DNA of 41,980 nucleotides from Betaproteobacteria bacterium (GTDB taxonomy: Bacteria > Pseudomonadota > Gammaproteobacteria > Burkholderiales > SG8-41), in contig VGIF01000011.1 of NCBI GenBank assembly GCA_016868015.1, positions 1 through 41,980 of the forward strand, in the 5' to 3' direction. Below, piece by piece: positions 19,263-28,698 of this stretch. The position numbers and the translations under genes were made by a program. Position 1 is the first letter of the stretch. Each line of letters starts with the position of its first letter. Under the pieces are notes generated by a model. The model was not told where the DNA came from. It ran no database searches and saw only the letters and a list, made by a program, of their open reading frames with translations.

Positions 19263-20030
19263 TTACCCTGCGCAGTTCGGCAGCGCCACCGCCTGCAACA
19301 CCTCTCCCGTAGCCGCCGTCTGCACGAACGCCGCCACGGCGAGATCTCGCGCCTTCCACGCTGGCGCCACACGGAATGCGTGTTTGATGATGTGACGTTC
19401 GTTTACCGCAAACGGCCCCGCCAATTCGCGCACCACGAAATCGTGTTCCAGCCGCTTGCCTTTGTTTTCGCCGGCGGTGACTTGATTGGCGAGCCGGTTT
19501 TCGTAAAGCGCGACAAACAGCGAAGCGCCGGCGGCTTTGCGATGCAGGGTTACGCGCGCCGAAGCCGTCAACGAGCCGGTGCTGCTGTTTAAAAATAGCC
19601 CTATGTCCGCGCCGGGCTTTTCGCTGTTGCGCGTTGCCACCTCCCGCGCGAAATCATTGCGCACGCCGGCACGGCGATAATCCTTGCCGTCCAGCATCAA
19701 CTGCGGCGTGTAAATTGTGCGGTTGCCGATGCGTGCATTCGCAAAGCGCTGGCGCTCGGTGAAACGCGCTTGCGCGAACGGATCTTTCCAGCCCAGGTAA
19801 TTCCAGTAGTCGACGTGATAGGCCAGCGTCACCACGCGATCGTCGCCAAAGCCGCGCGCGGGCAGCGCGCTCACCCAGCGGTCGGCGGGCGGGCAACTGT
19901 CGCAGCCTTCGGAGGTATAGAGCTCCAGCAACGCGACGCGCTGCGCGCCGCTGTTCGCGCTGCAAGTCGCGGCCAGCGCGTGGCTGGCGCTTAACATCAG
20001 CAAAGTAGCAAAACAGGCGGCAAGTTTCAT
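19263..20030 (-). CDS. Secreted DUF1223-type thioredoxin-like protein
   Basis: Signal peptide MKLAACFATLLMLSASHALA; 'VALLELYTSEGCDSCPPADRWVSALPARGFGDDRVVTLAYHVDYWNYLGWKDPFA'. Confidence 0.88.
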   Translation of the reverse strand: MKLAACFATLLMLSASHALAATCSANSGAQRVALLELYTSEGCDSCPPADRWVSALPARGFGDDRVVTLAYHVDYWNYLGWKDPFAQARFTERQRFANARIGNRTIYTPQLMLDGKDYRRAGVRNDFAREVATRNSEKPGADIGLFLNSSTGSLTASARVTLHRKAAGASLFVALYENRLANQVTAGENKGKRLEHDFVVRELAGPFAVNERHIIKHAFRVAPAWKARDLAVAAFVQTAATGEVLQAVALPNCAG

Positions 20031-20103
20031 GGCGGTCTATTAATGCAATTCGCAGCGGTGGCCAATTCGGTTACAGCCTTGCGCGAGCGCGCCACGCCCA
20101 ATA

Positions 20104-20140
20104 AAAAGCGGGTTAAGCATTGCGCTCAACCCGCTTTAAA
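20104..20140 (-). terminator. Rho-independent terminator-like hairpin
   Basis: On the minus strand: AAAGCGGGTTgAGcgcaatgCTtAACCCGCTTTTTATT; stem followed by T-rich tract, downstream of the minus-strand Bug gene ending at 20205. Confidence 0.6.
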
Positions 20141-20165
20141 AAAACAATTAAATCAATTACTTATG
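20137..20165 (-). repeat. AT-rich dispersed motif, copy E
   Basis: Reverse complement: aTAAGTAaTTGATTTAATTGTTTTTTTA; abuts the terminator hairpin. Confidence 0.7.
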
Positions 20166-20204
20166 AGGGTAACGTTTTTTCGCTCACGCCTAACCCCTCA
20201 CGCC

Positions 20205-21206
20205 TCACAGCTTTTCAAACTTGATCGCCTTTACCACCTCGGCGGTTTCTTTCGACTCGGCGCGGATCAGCGCGATCACGTCTTGCGGTTGGTTACCCAC
20301 CGGGGTCAAGCCGTCGCTCAGAATGCGCGATCTGACATCGGGCGCATTGAGCGCTTTGACCAGCACACCGTTTAAGGTGTTGATGATGGTTTTGGGCGTC
20401 GCGACGGGCGCGAGGATGCTGTGCCAGGTCAAGTACTTGAAATTGGGTAAACCCGACTCATGCACCGTGGGTATGTCGGGCAGCGCCGGGTTGCGTTCGA
20501 GCGAGGTCACCGCCAGGCCGCGCAGCTTGCCCGATTTCACATGCGGGATCGCCACCAGCGGGTTCATCATGAACATTTGCACATGGCCGCCGAGCAACTC
20601 GGTCACCGCTTGCCCGGTCCCCTTGTAGGCGATGGCCACGATGTTAATGCCCGCTGCTTTGGCGAAGTTGGCGATGCCCAGCACGTTGCCGGTGCCGGTG
20701 GTGGCGTGGTTGAGCTTGCCCGGGTGCGCTTTGGCGAGCGCGATAAATTCCGCAGCCGTTTTCGCCGCCACCGAGGGGTGCACCACCATCACGTTGCCGC
20801 CGGTGGTCAACTGCGTGATCGGCATGAAATCGCGCTCCGGATCGTAGGGCAGTTTTTTGTAGACGTGCTGATTGATGGTCAGGCCGCTGTTGGCGGCGAG
20901 AATAATCGTGTAGCCGTCAGGCGGTGCCTTGGCGCCGATTTCAAAGCCCACCACGCCGCCCGCGCTGCCGCGGTTGTCGACCACGAACGGCTGCCCCAGC
21001 GCGTCGGCCAGCTTGGAGGCCATCAGACGCGACAGAATATCGCTGGGCCCGCCGGGCACGAACGGCGCCACAAAACGTACCGGGCGAGTGGGGTATTTAT
21101 CGGCGCCTTTTTGCGCCTGCGCGTAGACACTGGAAACAGTGGATACACCCAAAATCAAAACGAGACTTGCAGATAGCTTTGCTGCGTGATGCATTGCTTC
21201 CTCCAT
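20205..21206 (-). CDS. Bug/TctC-family substrate-binding protein
   Basis: 'YPTRPVRFVAPFVPGGPSDILSRLMASKLADALGQPFVVDNRGSAGGVVGFEIGAKAPPDGYTIIL', 'LPDIPTVHESGLPNFKYLTWHSILAPVATP'. Confidence 0.93.
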   Translation of the reverse strand: MEEAMHHAAKLSASLVLILGVSTVSSVYAQAQKGADKYPTRPVRFVAPFVPGGPSDILSRLMASKLADALGQPFVVDNRGSAGGVVGFEIGAKAPPDGYTIILAANSGLTINQHVYKKLPYDPERDFMPITQLTTGGNVMVVHPSVAAKTAAEFIALAKAHPGKLNHATTGTGNVLGIANFAKAAGINIVAIAYKGTGQAVTELLGGHVQMFMMNPLVAIPHVKSGKLRGLAVTSLERNPALPDIPTVHESGLPNFKYLTWHSILAPVATPKTIINTLNGVLVKALNAPDVRSRILSDGLTPVGNQPQDVIALIRAESKETAEVVKAIKFEKL

Positions 21207-21295
21207 CGTTGGTTTGGTTGAATAGCCGAATGCTGTTGTTACGAGTGCTGGTCTTTCTGCGTATAGGCGGGTTGATGCAATTTTTTTTGGGGGGG

Positions 21296-21464
21296 CTAGC
21301 AGCCTGTCGGACTTAACCCTGCCGGCTGCAAAATGAGCGGATGCGGTCCATATTTCCCCGGTTTCCCGCGCGAATAGTACGAACTTTTCGCTTGAAAACT
21401 GTGAAAATCTGTCCTCGCACCTCTCATTTTTCGCTTTGACAAGTTAAGTCCGACAGGCTGCTAG
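21296..21464. mobile_element. MITE-like element (169 bp including flanking CTAG) with perfect inverted termini
   Basis: ctagcagcctgtcggacttaa (21296-21316) is the exact reverse complement of ttaagtccgacaggctgctag (21444-21464). No transposase ORF inside. Confidence 0.75.
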
Positions 21465-21602
21465 TCGGGCCGTTGCTGCGATGCGCGCGGCGGCAAGCGC
21501 CTTTGATGATGGTCCGTGTCGAAATGGCGCGACTATTCTGCCATTACGCAGGCCCCGCGCCTAGCGCTGGCCAATGGTGCAGCACCAGCGCCACAATTAA
21601 AA

Positions 21603-21634
21603 CGTAAATATTTGATTTAAAAGGATATTTTTTA
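21603..21634 (+). repeat. AT-rich dispersed motif, copy F
   Basis: cgTAAaTATTTGATTTAAaaGgataTTTTTTA. Confidence 0.7.
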
Positions 21635-21738
21635 CATCGTGCCGCGCATTTTGGACTGCGAACGAATGCCGGCATCAGCCTGCGCCGTCATCCGCGGCGC
21701 TACAATGCGCCGGGTGCAAGGCTAACGAGGAGACGCAG

Positions 21739-22629
21739 ATGAGTGAAACCGTGGGTTTGGTCGGCATGGGATTGATGGGGCAGGCGTTCAGCCACAACTT
21801 GTTGCAAGCCGGCTTCAAGGTTCAGGGCTACGATATCGATGAGCAACGCATGCGCCAACTCAGCGAACGCGGCGGCACGCCGGTGGAGTCGCCGGCGGCG
21901 GCGGCGCGCGGCGCGCGCTGGATTATCACGTCGCTGCCCAGCAGCGACATCGTACGCGAAGTGGCGCTGGGCAAAAAAGGCATTGCCGAGGGCGCTGCGC
22001 AGGGACTGATCTTCGCCGACGCCTCGACCTCGCGGCCGGAAGATTCGCAAAAACTGGGTGAAGCACTCGCGCAACGCGGCATCCGTTTTCTGGACGCCGC
22101 GGTGAGCGGCACCAGCGCCATGGCGCAAAAAAAAGATCTGATCGTGATTGCTGGCGGCGACGCGCAGGCGTTCAATGCCGCCGAGCCGATGTTCGCCGGT
22201 TTCAGCCGCGCGGCCTATCACATGGGCCCGGCGGGTTCGGGCGCAATGACCAAGCTGGTGATTAATCTGGTGCTGTTCGGCAATCGTCTCGCGCTCGCCG
22301 AGGGCCTGGTGCTCGGCACCAAGGCGGGCTTGCAAACCGACAATTTGCTCAAAGTGCTGCAAGACGGCGCGTGCAGTTCCAAGACCATGATCGACAAAGG
22401 CCCGAAAATGTTGCAAGGCGATTTCACGCCCGAGGGCCATGTGAAAACGTCGTTGAAAGACGGCCGGCTCGCGCTCGAACAAGGCGCGCGCTTCGGCGCG
22501 CCGATGCTGGTGGCAAGCCTGTGGACGCAGTTGCAGCAAGCGGCGTATCAGCAGGGGCTTGCCGATGTCGACAGCTCGGCGTTTATCGAAGTGCTGCGGG
22601 GGATGGCGGGGTTGCCTCAGCGGAAATAA
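21739..22629 (+). CDS. NAD(P)-dependent 3-hydroxyisobutyrate dehydrogenase-family oxidoreductase
   Basis: 'VGLVGMGLMGQAFSHNLLQAGFKVQGYDID', 'FLDAAVSGTSAMAQKKDLIVIAGGD', 'MGPAGSGAMTKLVINLVLF' (catalytic Lys region). SD GAGGAGA. Confidence 0.93.
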   Translation: MSETVGLVGMGLMGQAFSHNLLQAGFKVQGYDIDEQRMRQLSERGGTPVESPAAAARGARWIITSLPSSDIVREVALGKKGIAEGAAQGLIFADASTSRPEDSQKLGEALAQRGIRFLDAAVSGTSAMAQKKDLIVIAGGDAQAFNAAEPMFAGFSRAAYHMGPAGSGAMTKLVINLVLFGNRLALAEGLVLGTKAGLQTDNLLKVLQDGACSSKTMIDKGPKMLQGDFTPEGHVKTSLKDGRLALEQGARFGAPMLVASLWTQLQQAAYQQGLADVDSSAFIEVLRGMAGLPQRK

Positions 22630-22654
22630 AAAGTATAATAAAATCAAGTGCTTA
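22627..22654 (-). repeat. AT-rich dispersed motif, copy G
   Basis: Reverse complement: TAAGcAcTTGATTTTATTatacTTTTTA; includes stop codon of the HIBADH-like gene. Confidence 0.7.
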
Positions 22655-22763
22655 AATTATTTTTATGGTGCAAGGTTACAACCTTCGGTCTATTGCACGA
22701 GCCCGCGGCGGCGCCTAGAGTGGCGCTGCTCGCGCATCGCGCAGCATCGACTGGGAGGCGGTT

Positions 22764-25283
22764 GTGAATTCTCGGCATTCGAACTGGCGCTGGCTGGCTG
22801 TTTTGTTGCTGTCGATCGGGATTGGTAACGCCAACGCGCAAAGTGATGCGCTCATCTTGCAGCAACAAGCGATTAAACGCATCGACGCCTTTGTTCTGCA
22901 TTTTCGGCAGACCGGCGATTTCAAGCGCATGAACGAATTCCTGGCGCCCGCGCAGCAAGAGCTGGTGGCGAGCGCGCAAGCGTTTGAGGCGCGTAAGGAC
23001 GTTGCCAACCTGGTGGTGTCGCTCTACCGGCTCGCCGAAGTGCAGCGCTTGCAAGGCCATTGGCAAAACGCGGTTAAGCTCTATCAGCAAACGCTGGCGC
23101 TTGCGCGTAAGGTCAACGATGAGTTGCATCAAGCGCGCGCGCTCGGCCGCATGGCGCTTGCCAAGCGCAATGCACGCGATTCGCAAGGGGCGCTCGAGGA
23201 CGCGACGCGCGCCGTTACCCACGCGCAACGCGCCGGCGATGCCGCGGTGTTGTTCGACGCGCTTAACATCAGGGCGCAGGTGCAAGTCGATCACGGCGAT
23301 ATCGCGGCGGCGAACGAAACTTTGACACGCGCTTTTGATGCAGCCAGGGCCAGCAACAAACCGTAATCGCTGTACTTTTTTTACCTGGATCGAGCGGACA
23401 TCTACGCCAAACTCGCCGAACCCTGCGAAAGCGGGCGCGAGCCGAGCGGCTGCAAGGAGCGTTTCGACCAGATGGAGGCCGATTATCGCCAGGCACGCGA
23501 CATTGCCCAGCGCGAGGGTTGGGCGGGCTTGGCGCGCATGATGGACGACATGATGAAGCGGCTCGCGCTCAGGCGCAAATTGAGTCACTCGATGGCGCAA
23601 GTGCAAGGCGCCGTCAAAAACCTGTTCAACCCGCGCACGGCGCGCGAAGTCTTGGTCAACGAACAATTCGTCGCGCGCGACCAGACCAATGCCGCGCAAT
23701 TGGAAGTCATGTTCCGCCAACTGGTGCAAGAAAACGCGCGGCTGGGTCCCTACGCGGAACTCACCGGTTACCGCATGCACGTGACCGACGCGCACTTGCG
23801 GCAGTTGCGCGGCGATAAAGCGGGCGCGGTGCAGGCGTTTGGCAAGGCGATCGACTTGATCGAGCGCGACCGGCGCGGGCTCGCCGAGGAACGCGCGCGC
23901 GCGGCGTACTTGCGGGACAAGGTGGTGGTGTATGACGGCGCGATCGCGGAACTGCTCGACCAAAAACGCCACGCCGAGGCGTTTGACTTGATGGAGCGCA
24001 GCCGCTCGCGCGCCCTGAGCGCCCTATTGGCCAAAAAAGAGTTGGTGCTGGGCAGCGCGCAAGAGCGCACGGCTTATGGCAAGTCGCTCGAACTGCGCAG
24101 CCGCATCGCGCGGCTGCAAAACGATCACTTCGCGCTGGCGGCGGGCAAAGATGCCAGCCCGCGGCAACTCGCCGGATATTCGACGCAAATCCGGCAACTC
24201 GAAGCCGAGCATGGCAAGCTGCTGTCGCAATTGGAGCAACAATCCCCGAAGCTCAAAGAGCTGGTGGAGTCGCGCCCGGCGCGGCTAAGCGAGCTGCAAA
24301 AAGCGGCGCGCGCCGAAGGTTTTGAAGTGCTGCAATACCTGGTGCGAGACAACGACGTGGTGCTGTGGTACATCGGCGCCGAGCGCGTCGAGGTGCGAGC
24401 GGTGTTTTTGACGCGCGCCGCGCTGGTGGAAAAGGTCGCGGCCTTGCAGGCGAGTCTCGCCAACCCGCAAACGGCGTTTGACGAACGCATCGCGCGTCAA
24501 CTGTATTTGTTTTTGCTCGAACCGGCGCGCGCGTGGCTCACCGGCAAGCGCGTGGTGGTGATCCCGCATGACGTGCTGCATGTGCTGCCGTTTCAAGCCT
24601 TGATCGCGCCCGGCGGCGAGCCGTGGGGCGCAGGCGCGCAAATCACGTACGCACCGAGCGCCACCGTGCTGCTGGGGCTTGCGCCGGCGCGCCAGATCAA
24701 GGACGGCAAAATGCTCGCTATCGCCGATCCGTCGATTCCCGCCGCGCGCGAGGAAGTGCGGGCTATCGGCGCGCTGTATCCGGGTAGCAAGGTCGAGTTC
24801 GGGCGGCTTACCACCGAGGGCGAAGTCAAAGCCTGGGCAAAGGACTACAATCTGCTGCATCTTTCGGTGCACGGAAAATTCGATGCGAGCGAGCCGTTGT
24901 TTTCACATCTGGCGTTCGCAAGGGGCGGGCAAAGTGATCAAGACGACGGCAAACTCACCGCGGCGGAAATTTTTGGTTTGCCGCTCGAGGGCGCGCAGCT
25001 CGTGGTGTTAAGCGCGTGCGAAACCGGCAGGGCCGAGGTTACGCGCGGCGACGAGGTGATGGGGCTCACGCGCGCTTTTCTCTACGCCGGCGCGCAGCGG
25101 CTGATCGTGTCGCAATGGAACGTGTCGTCGGAGTCGACCCGGCTGTGGATGGAGACTTTTTATCGCGAGGCGCAACGCGAGCTGCCGGCCGAGGCCGCGC
25201 GGCGCGCGCTCATCGCGGTCAGATCGAATAAAGCGTTTAGCCACCCTCATTACTGGGCGGCGTTCACCATGGTTGGCCGATGA
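22764..25283 (+). pseudogene. Secreted TPR-CHAT domain protein (caspase-like), interrupted by an in-frame TAA at 23364-23366
   Basis: GTG start with SD GGGAGG and signal peptide. ORFs 22764..23366 and 23472..25283 are in the same frame; codons between them read on (…ASNKP*SLYFFYLDRADIYAKLAEPCESGREPSGCKERFDQMEADYRQ…). CHAT His and Cys motifs 'LLHLSVHGKFD' and 'LVVLSACETGRAEVTRGDEVMGLTRAFLYAGAQRLIVSQWNV'. Confidence 0.87.
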
Positions 25284-26215
25284 GCAGCGGCGACGCATTC
25301 AATCAGATCACCGAACGCATCAAGGCGCTGGCCGGCAGTTGGCCGGCGTACACCGCGCTCGCCACGTTTGCGCTGTATGTGCTGGGTTATTTGTCGCTGC
25401 GCTTTCAGGTGAGCGCGCTGGGGGTGATCAGCTCCGATTTCGCCGCGCTCGACGAACGGTATTTGTTCGCGGGCATCGATTTTCTGGTTTATCTGGTGCC
25501 GCAGGCGTCATCGGCGTTTTTGCTGTTGCTGTTGGCGGCGCTGCCGTTGGGCGTGGTGCTGGCGTTGTTTGCGCTGGGCGCCAAACGCAAAGGCACCAGC
25601 CTCGCCGCACGTTTTGTGCGTTGGCGCGAGTGCTTAAGCCCGCGCGCGGCTTTCACATGGGCGGCGCTTGGCGTGGTGGCGAGCGTGTTGCTGGTGCAAA
25701 TGGTGATGCGGCAGTGCTTCGCGTTTCAATCGCTATTGCTGGCGCCGGCGCTGCCGCGTTCGCCGGCGTGGCTGGCGGCGCTGCTCACGAGCGAGGACGG
25801 TGCGTCGCGCGCGCTGTTTTTTATCGGCATACTGCTGGCCACGGTGGCGTGCGCGGCGTGGCTCGCGTGGTTGCGGCCCAAACTTCGCGAATTTGAGTCG
25901 GGCCGCTGGCTGGCCGCAATCTACGCCTCGGTGGTGTTGTTGCAGGTGTTGCTGTGGCCGGCCAACTATGCGCTGCTGGCGGTGGCGGAGCGCTATCCCA
26001 AGGTGGGTGAGCTCAATGGCGAAAAAGCGGGCGACAAAATGCTGGCCGCGGGCGACCAGGCCTGGCTGGTGTGGCGCAGCAAGGAGACGCTCACGCTGTT
26101 TGTGATCAGCGCGGCCGACGGCCAGCGCTCGCTGGTCGCGCTGCCGGCGAAGGACATGAAGTTCGCTATTACCGGTTACGATCGCTTGATCACGAAAGTG
26201 CATGCCCGGCCATGA
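25280..26215 (+). CDS. Polytopic membrane protein of unknown function with C-terminal soluble tail (CHAT operon, gene 2)
   Basis: ATGA overlap with the CHAT gene stop. Several strongly hydrophobic segments (e.g. FLLLLLAALPLGVVLALFAL, ALGVVASVLLVQMVM, ALFFIGILLATVACAAWLAWL, AAIYASVVLLQVLLWPANYALL). Confidence 0.85.
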   Translation: MSSGDAFNQITERIKALAGSWPAYTALATFALYVLGYLSLRFQVSALGVISSDFAALDERYLFAGIDFLVYLVPQASSAFLLLLLAALPLGVVLALFALGAKRKGTSLAARFVRWRECLSPRAAFTWAALGVVASVLLVQMVMRQCFAFQSLLLAPALPRSPAWLAALLTSEDGASRALFFIGILLATVACAAWLAWLRPKLREFESGRWLAAIYASVVLLQVLLWPANYALLAVAERYPKVGELNGEKAGDKMLAAGDQAWLVWRSKETLTLFVISAADGQRSLVALPAKDMKFAITGYDRLITKVHARP

Positions 26216-26937
26216 AGACTACGCTTAGGTTAACCGTCATCGGCGCCGTTATCGTGCTCGGCGCCGCGTTGCAGAGTCAGCACGCTCACGCGCAAAGCGT
26301 GTTGAGCCGGCTCTTGAGTAGCTTGGGCATAACCGATGTGCCGGGCCAGGTGCGCTCCGGCGGCGAAACGGCGAGCGGCGACGTCATGCTGTGGGGCGGT
26401 GGCGCCGAGCCCGCCCAGCCGCTCACCACCGCGGGCGGCTACCGCTCGCCGGTATTCGGCCGCAAGGGCGAGGCGCTGGCGTTAAAGGGCGATACCCTGG
26501 TGAGCATTGCGCTCGCCGGCGGCGCGATGCGCGAGCTGCGCGCGCTGCCCGGCGCCATCAAGCTACTCGGCGTCAACAAGGATAATCCCGATGAGCTTTA
26601 TGTTTTGCTCAAACACAACGGTGTGCTCGGGCTGGCGGCCGCCACGCGCGGCGGCAACACCCTGACTGCGCTATCCCTCGATGCCGCCACGCACAAGGAT
26701 CAGGCGCAACTCGCGGCGCTGCAAGACGATGCGCGCGACTACGGCACAACCCGGCTTTTTTTAACAACGCAAAGCAAACGCGGCATCACTGGGCGCAGCG
26801 TCGAGTGGACGGATGTTTTTGTGTCGCGCGGCAATGCCGCAGCGCAGAACGTGAGCCGTTGCGATGGCCGCAACTGCGTGCAGCCGGCGCTGGACTTGGT
26901 GACGGGACAGGTGCTCTACCTGCGCCATGCGCCATAA
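26212..26937 (+). CDS. Secreted protein of unknown function (CHAT operon, gene 3)
   Basis: ATGA overlap with upstream gene; signal peptide MKTTLRLTVIGAVIVLGAALQSQHAHAQ. Start placed at 26212, not the ORF-track 26071. Confidence 0.83.
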   Translation: MKTTLRLTVIGAVIVLGAALQSQHAHAQSVLSRLLSSLGITDVPGQVRSGGETASGDVMLWGGGAEPAQPLTTAGGYRSPVFGRKGEALALKGDTLVSIALAGGAMRELRALPGAIKLLGVNKDNPDELYVLLKHNGVLGLAAATRGGNTLTALSLDAATHKDQAQLAALQDDARDYGTTRLFLTTQSKRGITGRSVEWTDVFVSRGNAAAQNVSRCDGRNCVQPALDLVTGQVLYLRHAP

Positions 26938-26965
26938 AAAAAATATTTTTAGATCAATAAGTTAC
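26935..26965 (-). repeat. AT-rich dispersed motif, copy H
   Basis: Reverse complement: cgTAAcTtATTGATcTAaaaataTTTTTTTTA; includes stop codon of CHAT operon gene 3. Confidence 0.65.
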
Positions 26966-26988
26966 GTTAATTCACTGATGCCAGGCGG

Positions 26989-28605
26989 TCAGCCGGCATA
27001 AGCCACCCCCGCGCCGCCGCGCGGATCGGCGCCGCCGCGCAGACGCCCACCGAGTGTCGAGATCACATGCGCGCGCGACATGATGGGTTCGAAGCTGTGC
27101 GGGCTGTGCACCACCTTGTGCCCCATCGCGCGCAATTCGTTCACCACCGCCAATTGCACCGTGGCTTCGGCGTGGATGCCCTTGCCTTCGCAATGGATGC
27201 GCGGCACGGTGACCGCTTCCACCGGCGACATGCCGAAGTCGATCACATTCAAAATCGCCTGCAGCGTGGCACTGATGATCACGCTGCCGCCCGGCGCGCC
27301 CGCCACCAACACCGGTTTGCCGTCTTTTAACAGCATCGTCGGCACCATGCCGGTGGTGCGCGCCTTGCCCGGCGCCATGGAATTTTTGCGGCCGGGGAAG
27401 GGGTCGAAGAGCTTCATCGAATTGTTGTAATTAAAGCCCAGCCCCGGCGTCACCACGCCGGCGGCGGTGCCCAGCGTGTGCGTGAGCGACACCGCGTTGC
27501 CGTGCTCGTCGAAGGTGCACAAATGCGTGGTGCAGGAGGGCGGCGCCTGTTTTTCGTCACCGAGAAAATCGCCGCGCTTGATGCGCTCGGCCCAGTACGC
27601 CGCGCGCTCTTTCGATATCAGCATGGCGGTGGGCACGTCGGCGAAATGCGGGTCGCCCAGATACTCGTTGCGATCCACATGGGCCGCCGCCATCGCGCGC
27701 GCCACCAGGTCGATGTGCCGCGCCGAGCAGTGCCCAAGACTCGCCAGATCGAAATGCTCCAATATCTGCAGCATGGCGATCAGCGTCGCGCCGCTGCCGG
27801 GCGGCGGGTTGGAACGCACGGTGTAACCGCGGTAGCTGCCTTCCAGCGGCGCGTAGGTTTCGGGTGTGACGTTGGCGATGTCTGCGCGCGTCACATACGA
27901 ACCGTTCGCCGCGAGATCGGCGGCGATTTCGTCGCCGAGCTTGCCGTGGTGAAATTCGCGCCAGCCGCCGCGTGCCAGCCGCTCCAGCGTGCGCGCATAA
28001 TCCGGCAGCCGCATGGTTTCGCCGACTTCGAAAAAACGGCCTTCGGGATGTAGAAACACGCGCGCGCATTCCGCGGTTTTGCGTATGCGCGTCATGCCGT
28101 CGGGGATGCCCGGTTGCCGATAACGCGCCCACACCCCCGCCGAATGCGGCGTGATGACAATGCCTTCGTTAGCTTGCGCAATGGCCGGTGCGAGCAGCTC
28201 GGCCCACGGCAGCGTGCAATGCTGCTCATGAAAAATGCCGAATCCGGCGGGTGTCGCCGGGGTCATGATCGAGGTGTAGCCGATCTCGCTGCGATAGTCG
28301 TCAAACAGGCTGTAGCCGGAAATCTCGGTGCGGCCCTTGCAGTCGTTCGCCCACATGTCCGGGCGCACCTGGCTGCCCGCGCGATTGTAAAAATCGACCA
28401 TGCCGCTGCGACCGTTGCCGCCACCATCATTGGCGCGATAGTAGTGCAGCGTGCCCATGCCGCCGATGCCGCACATAAAAGGGTCGTTGACCATTTGCGA
28501 AAACGCGGTGGCGACCGCGGCATCGAAGGCATTGCCGCCTTTAGCCAGAATGGCCGCGCCCACATCGGCGGCACGCGGTTGCGGACAAACGACGACACCT
28601 TTCAT
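26989..28605 (-). CDS. Gamma-glutamyltransferase family protein
   Basis: 'CTTHLCTFDEHGNAVSLTHTLGTAAGVVTPGLGFNYNNSMKLFDP', 'PTMLLKDGKPVLVAGAPGGSVIISATLQAILNVIDFGMSPVEAV'. SD AAGGAG upstream of Met at 28605 (ORF-track start 28641). Confidence 0.92.
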   Translation of the reverse strand: MKGVVVCPQPRAADVGAAILAKGGNAFDAAVATAFSQMVNDPFMCGIGGMGTLHYYRANDGGGNGRSGMVDFYNRAGSQVRPDMWANDCKGRTEISGYSLFDDYRSEIGYTSIMTPATPAGFGIFHEQHCTLPWAELLAPAIAQANEGIVITPHSAGVWARYRQPGIPDGMTRIRKTAECARVFLHPEGRFFEVGETMRLPDYARTLERLARGGWREFHHGKLGDEIAADLAANGSYVTRADIANVTPETYAPLEGSYRGYTVRSNPPPGSGATLIAMLQILEHFDLASLGHCSARHIDLVARAMAAAHVDRNEYLGDPHFADVPTAMLISKERAAYWAERIKRGDFLGDEKQAPPSCTTHLCTFDEHGNAVSLTHTLGTAAGVVTPGLGFNYNNSMKLFDPFPGRKNSMAPGKARTTGMVPTMLLKDGKPVLVAGAPGGSVIISATLQAILNVIDFGMSPVEAVTVPRIHCEGKGIHAEATVQLAVVNELRAMGHKVVHSPHSFEPIMSRAHVISTLGGRLRGGADPRGGAGVAYAG

Positions 28606-28698
28606 GGCAGGGGGCTCCTTGTCGGTGGTGTTATACGCCAAGCTGCGGCCCGCCGTGCGCGCGGGCTTGCGGTTTTAACCCGCAATCGCTGATCACGC

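Noticed and set aside
22644-23972. 442-aa minus-strand ORF across the CHAT gene
   Set aside because: Antisense to the TPR-CHAT coding frame with SD, signal peptide and catalytic motifs.
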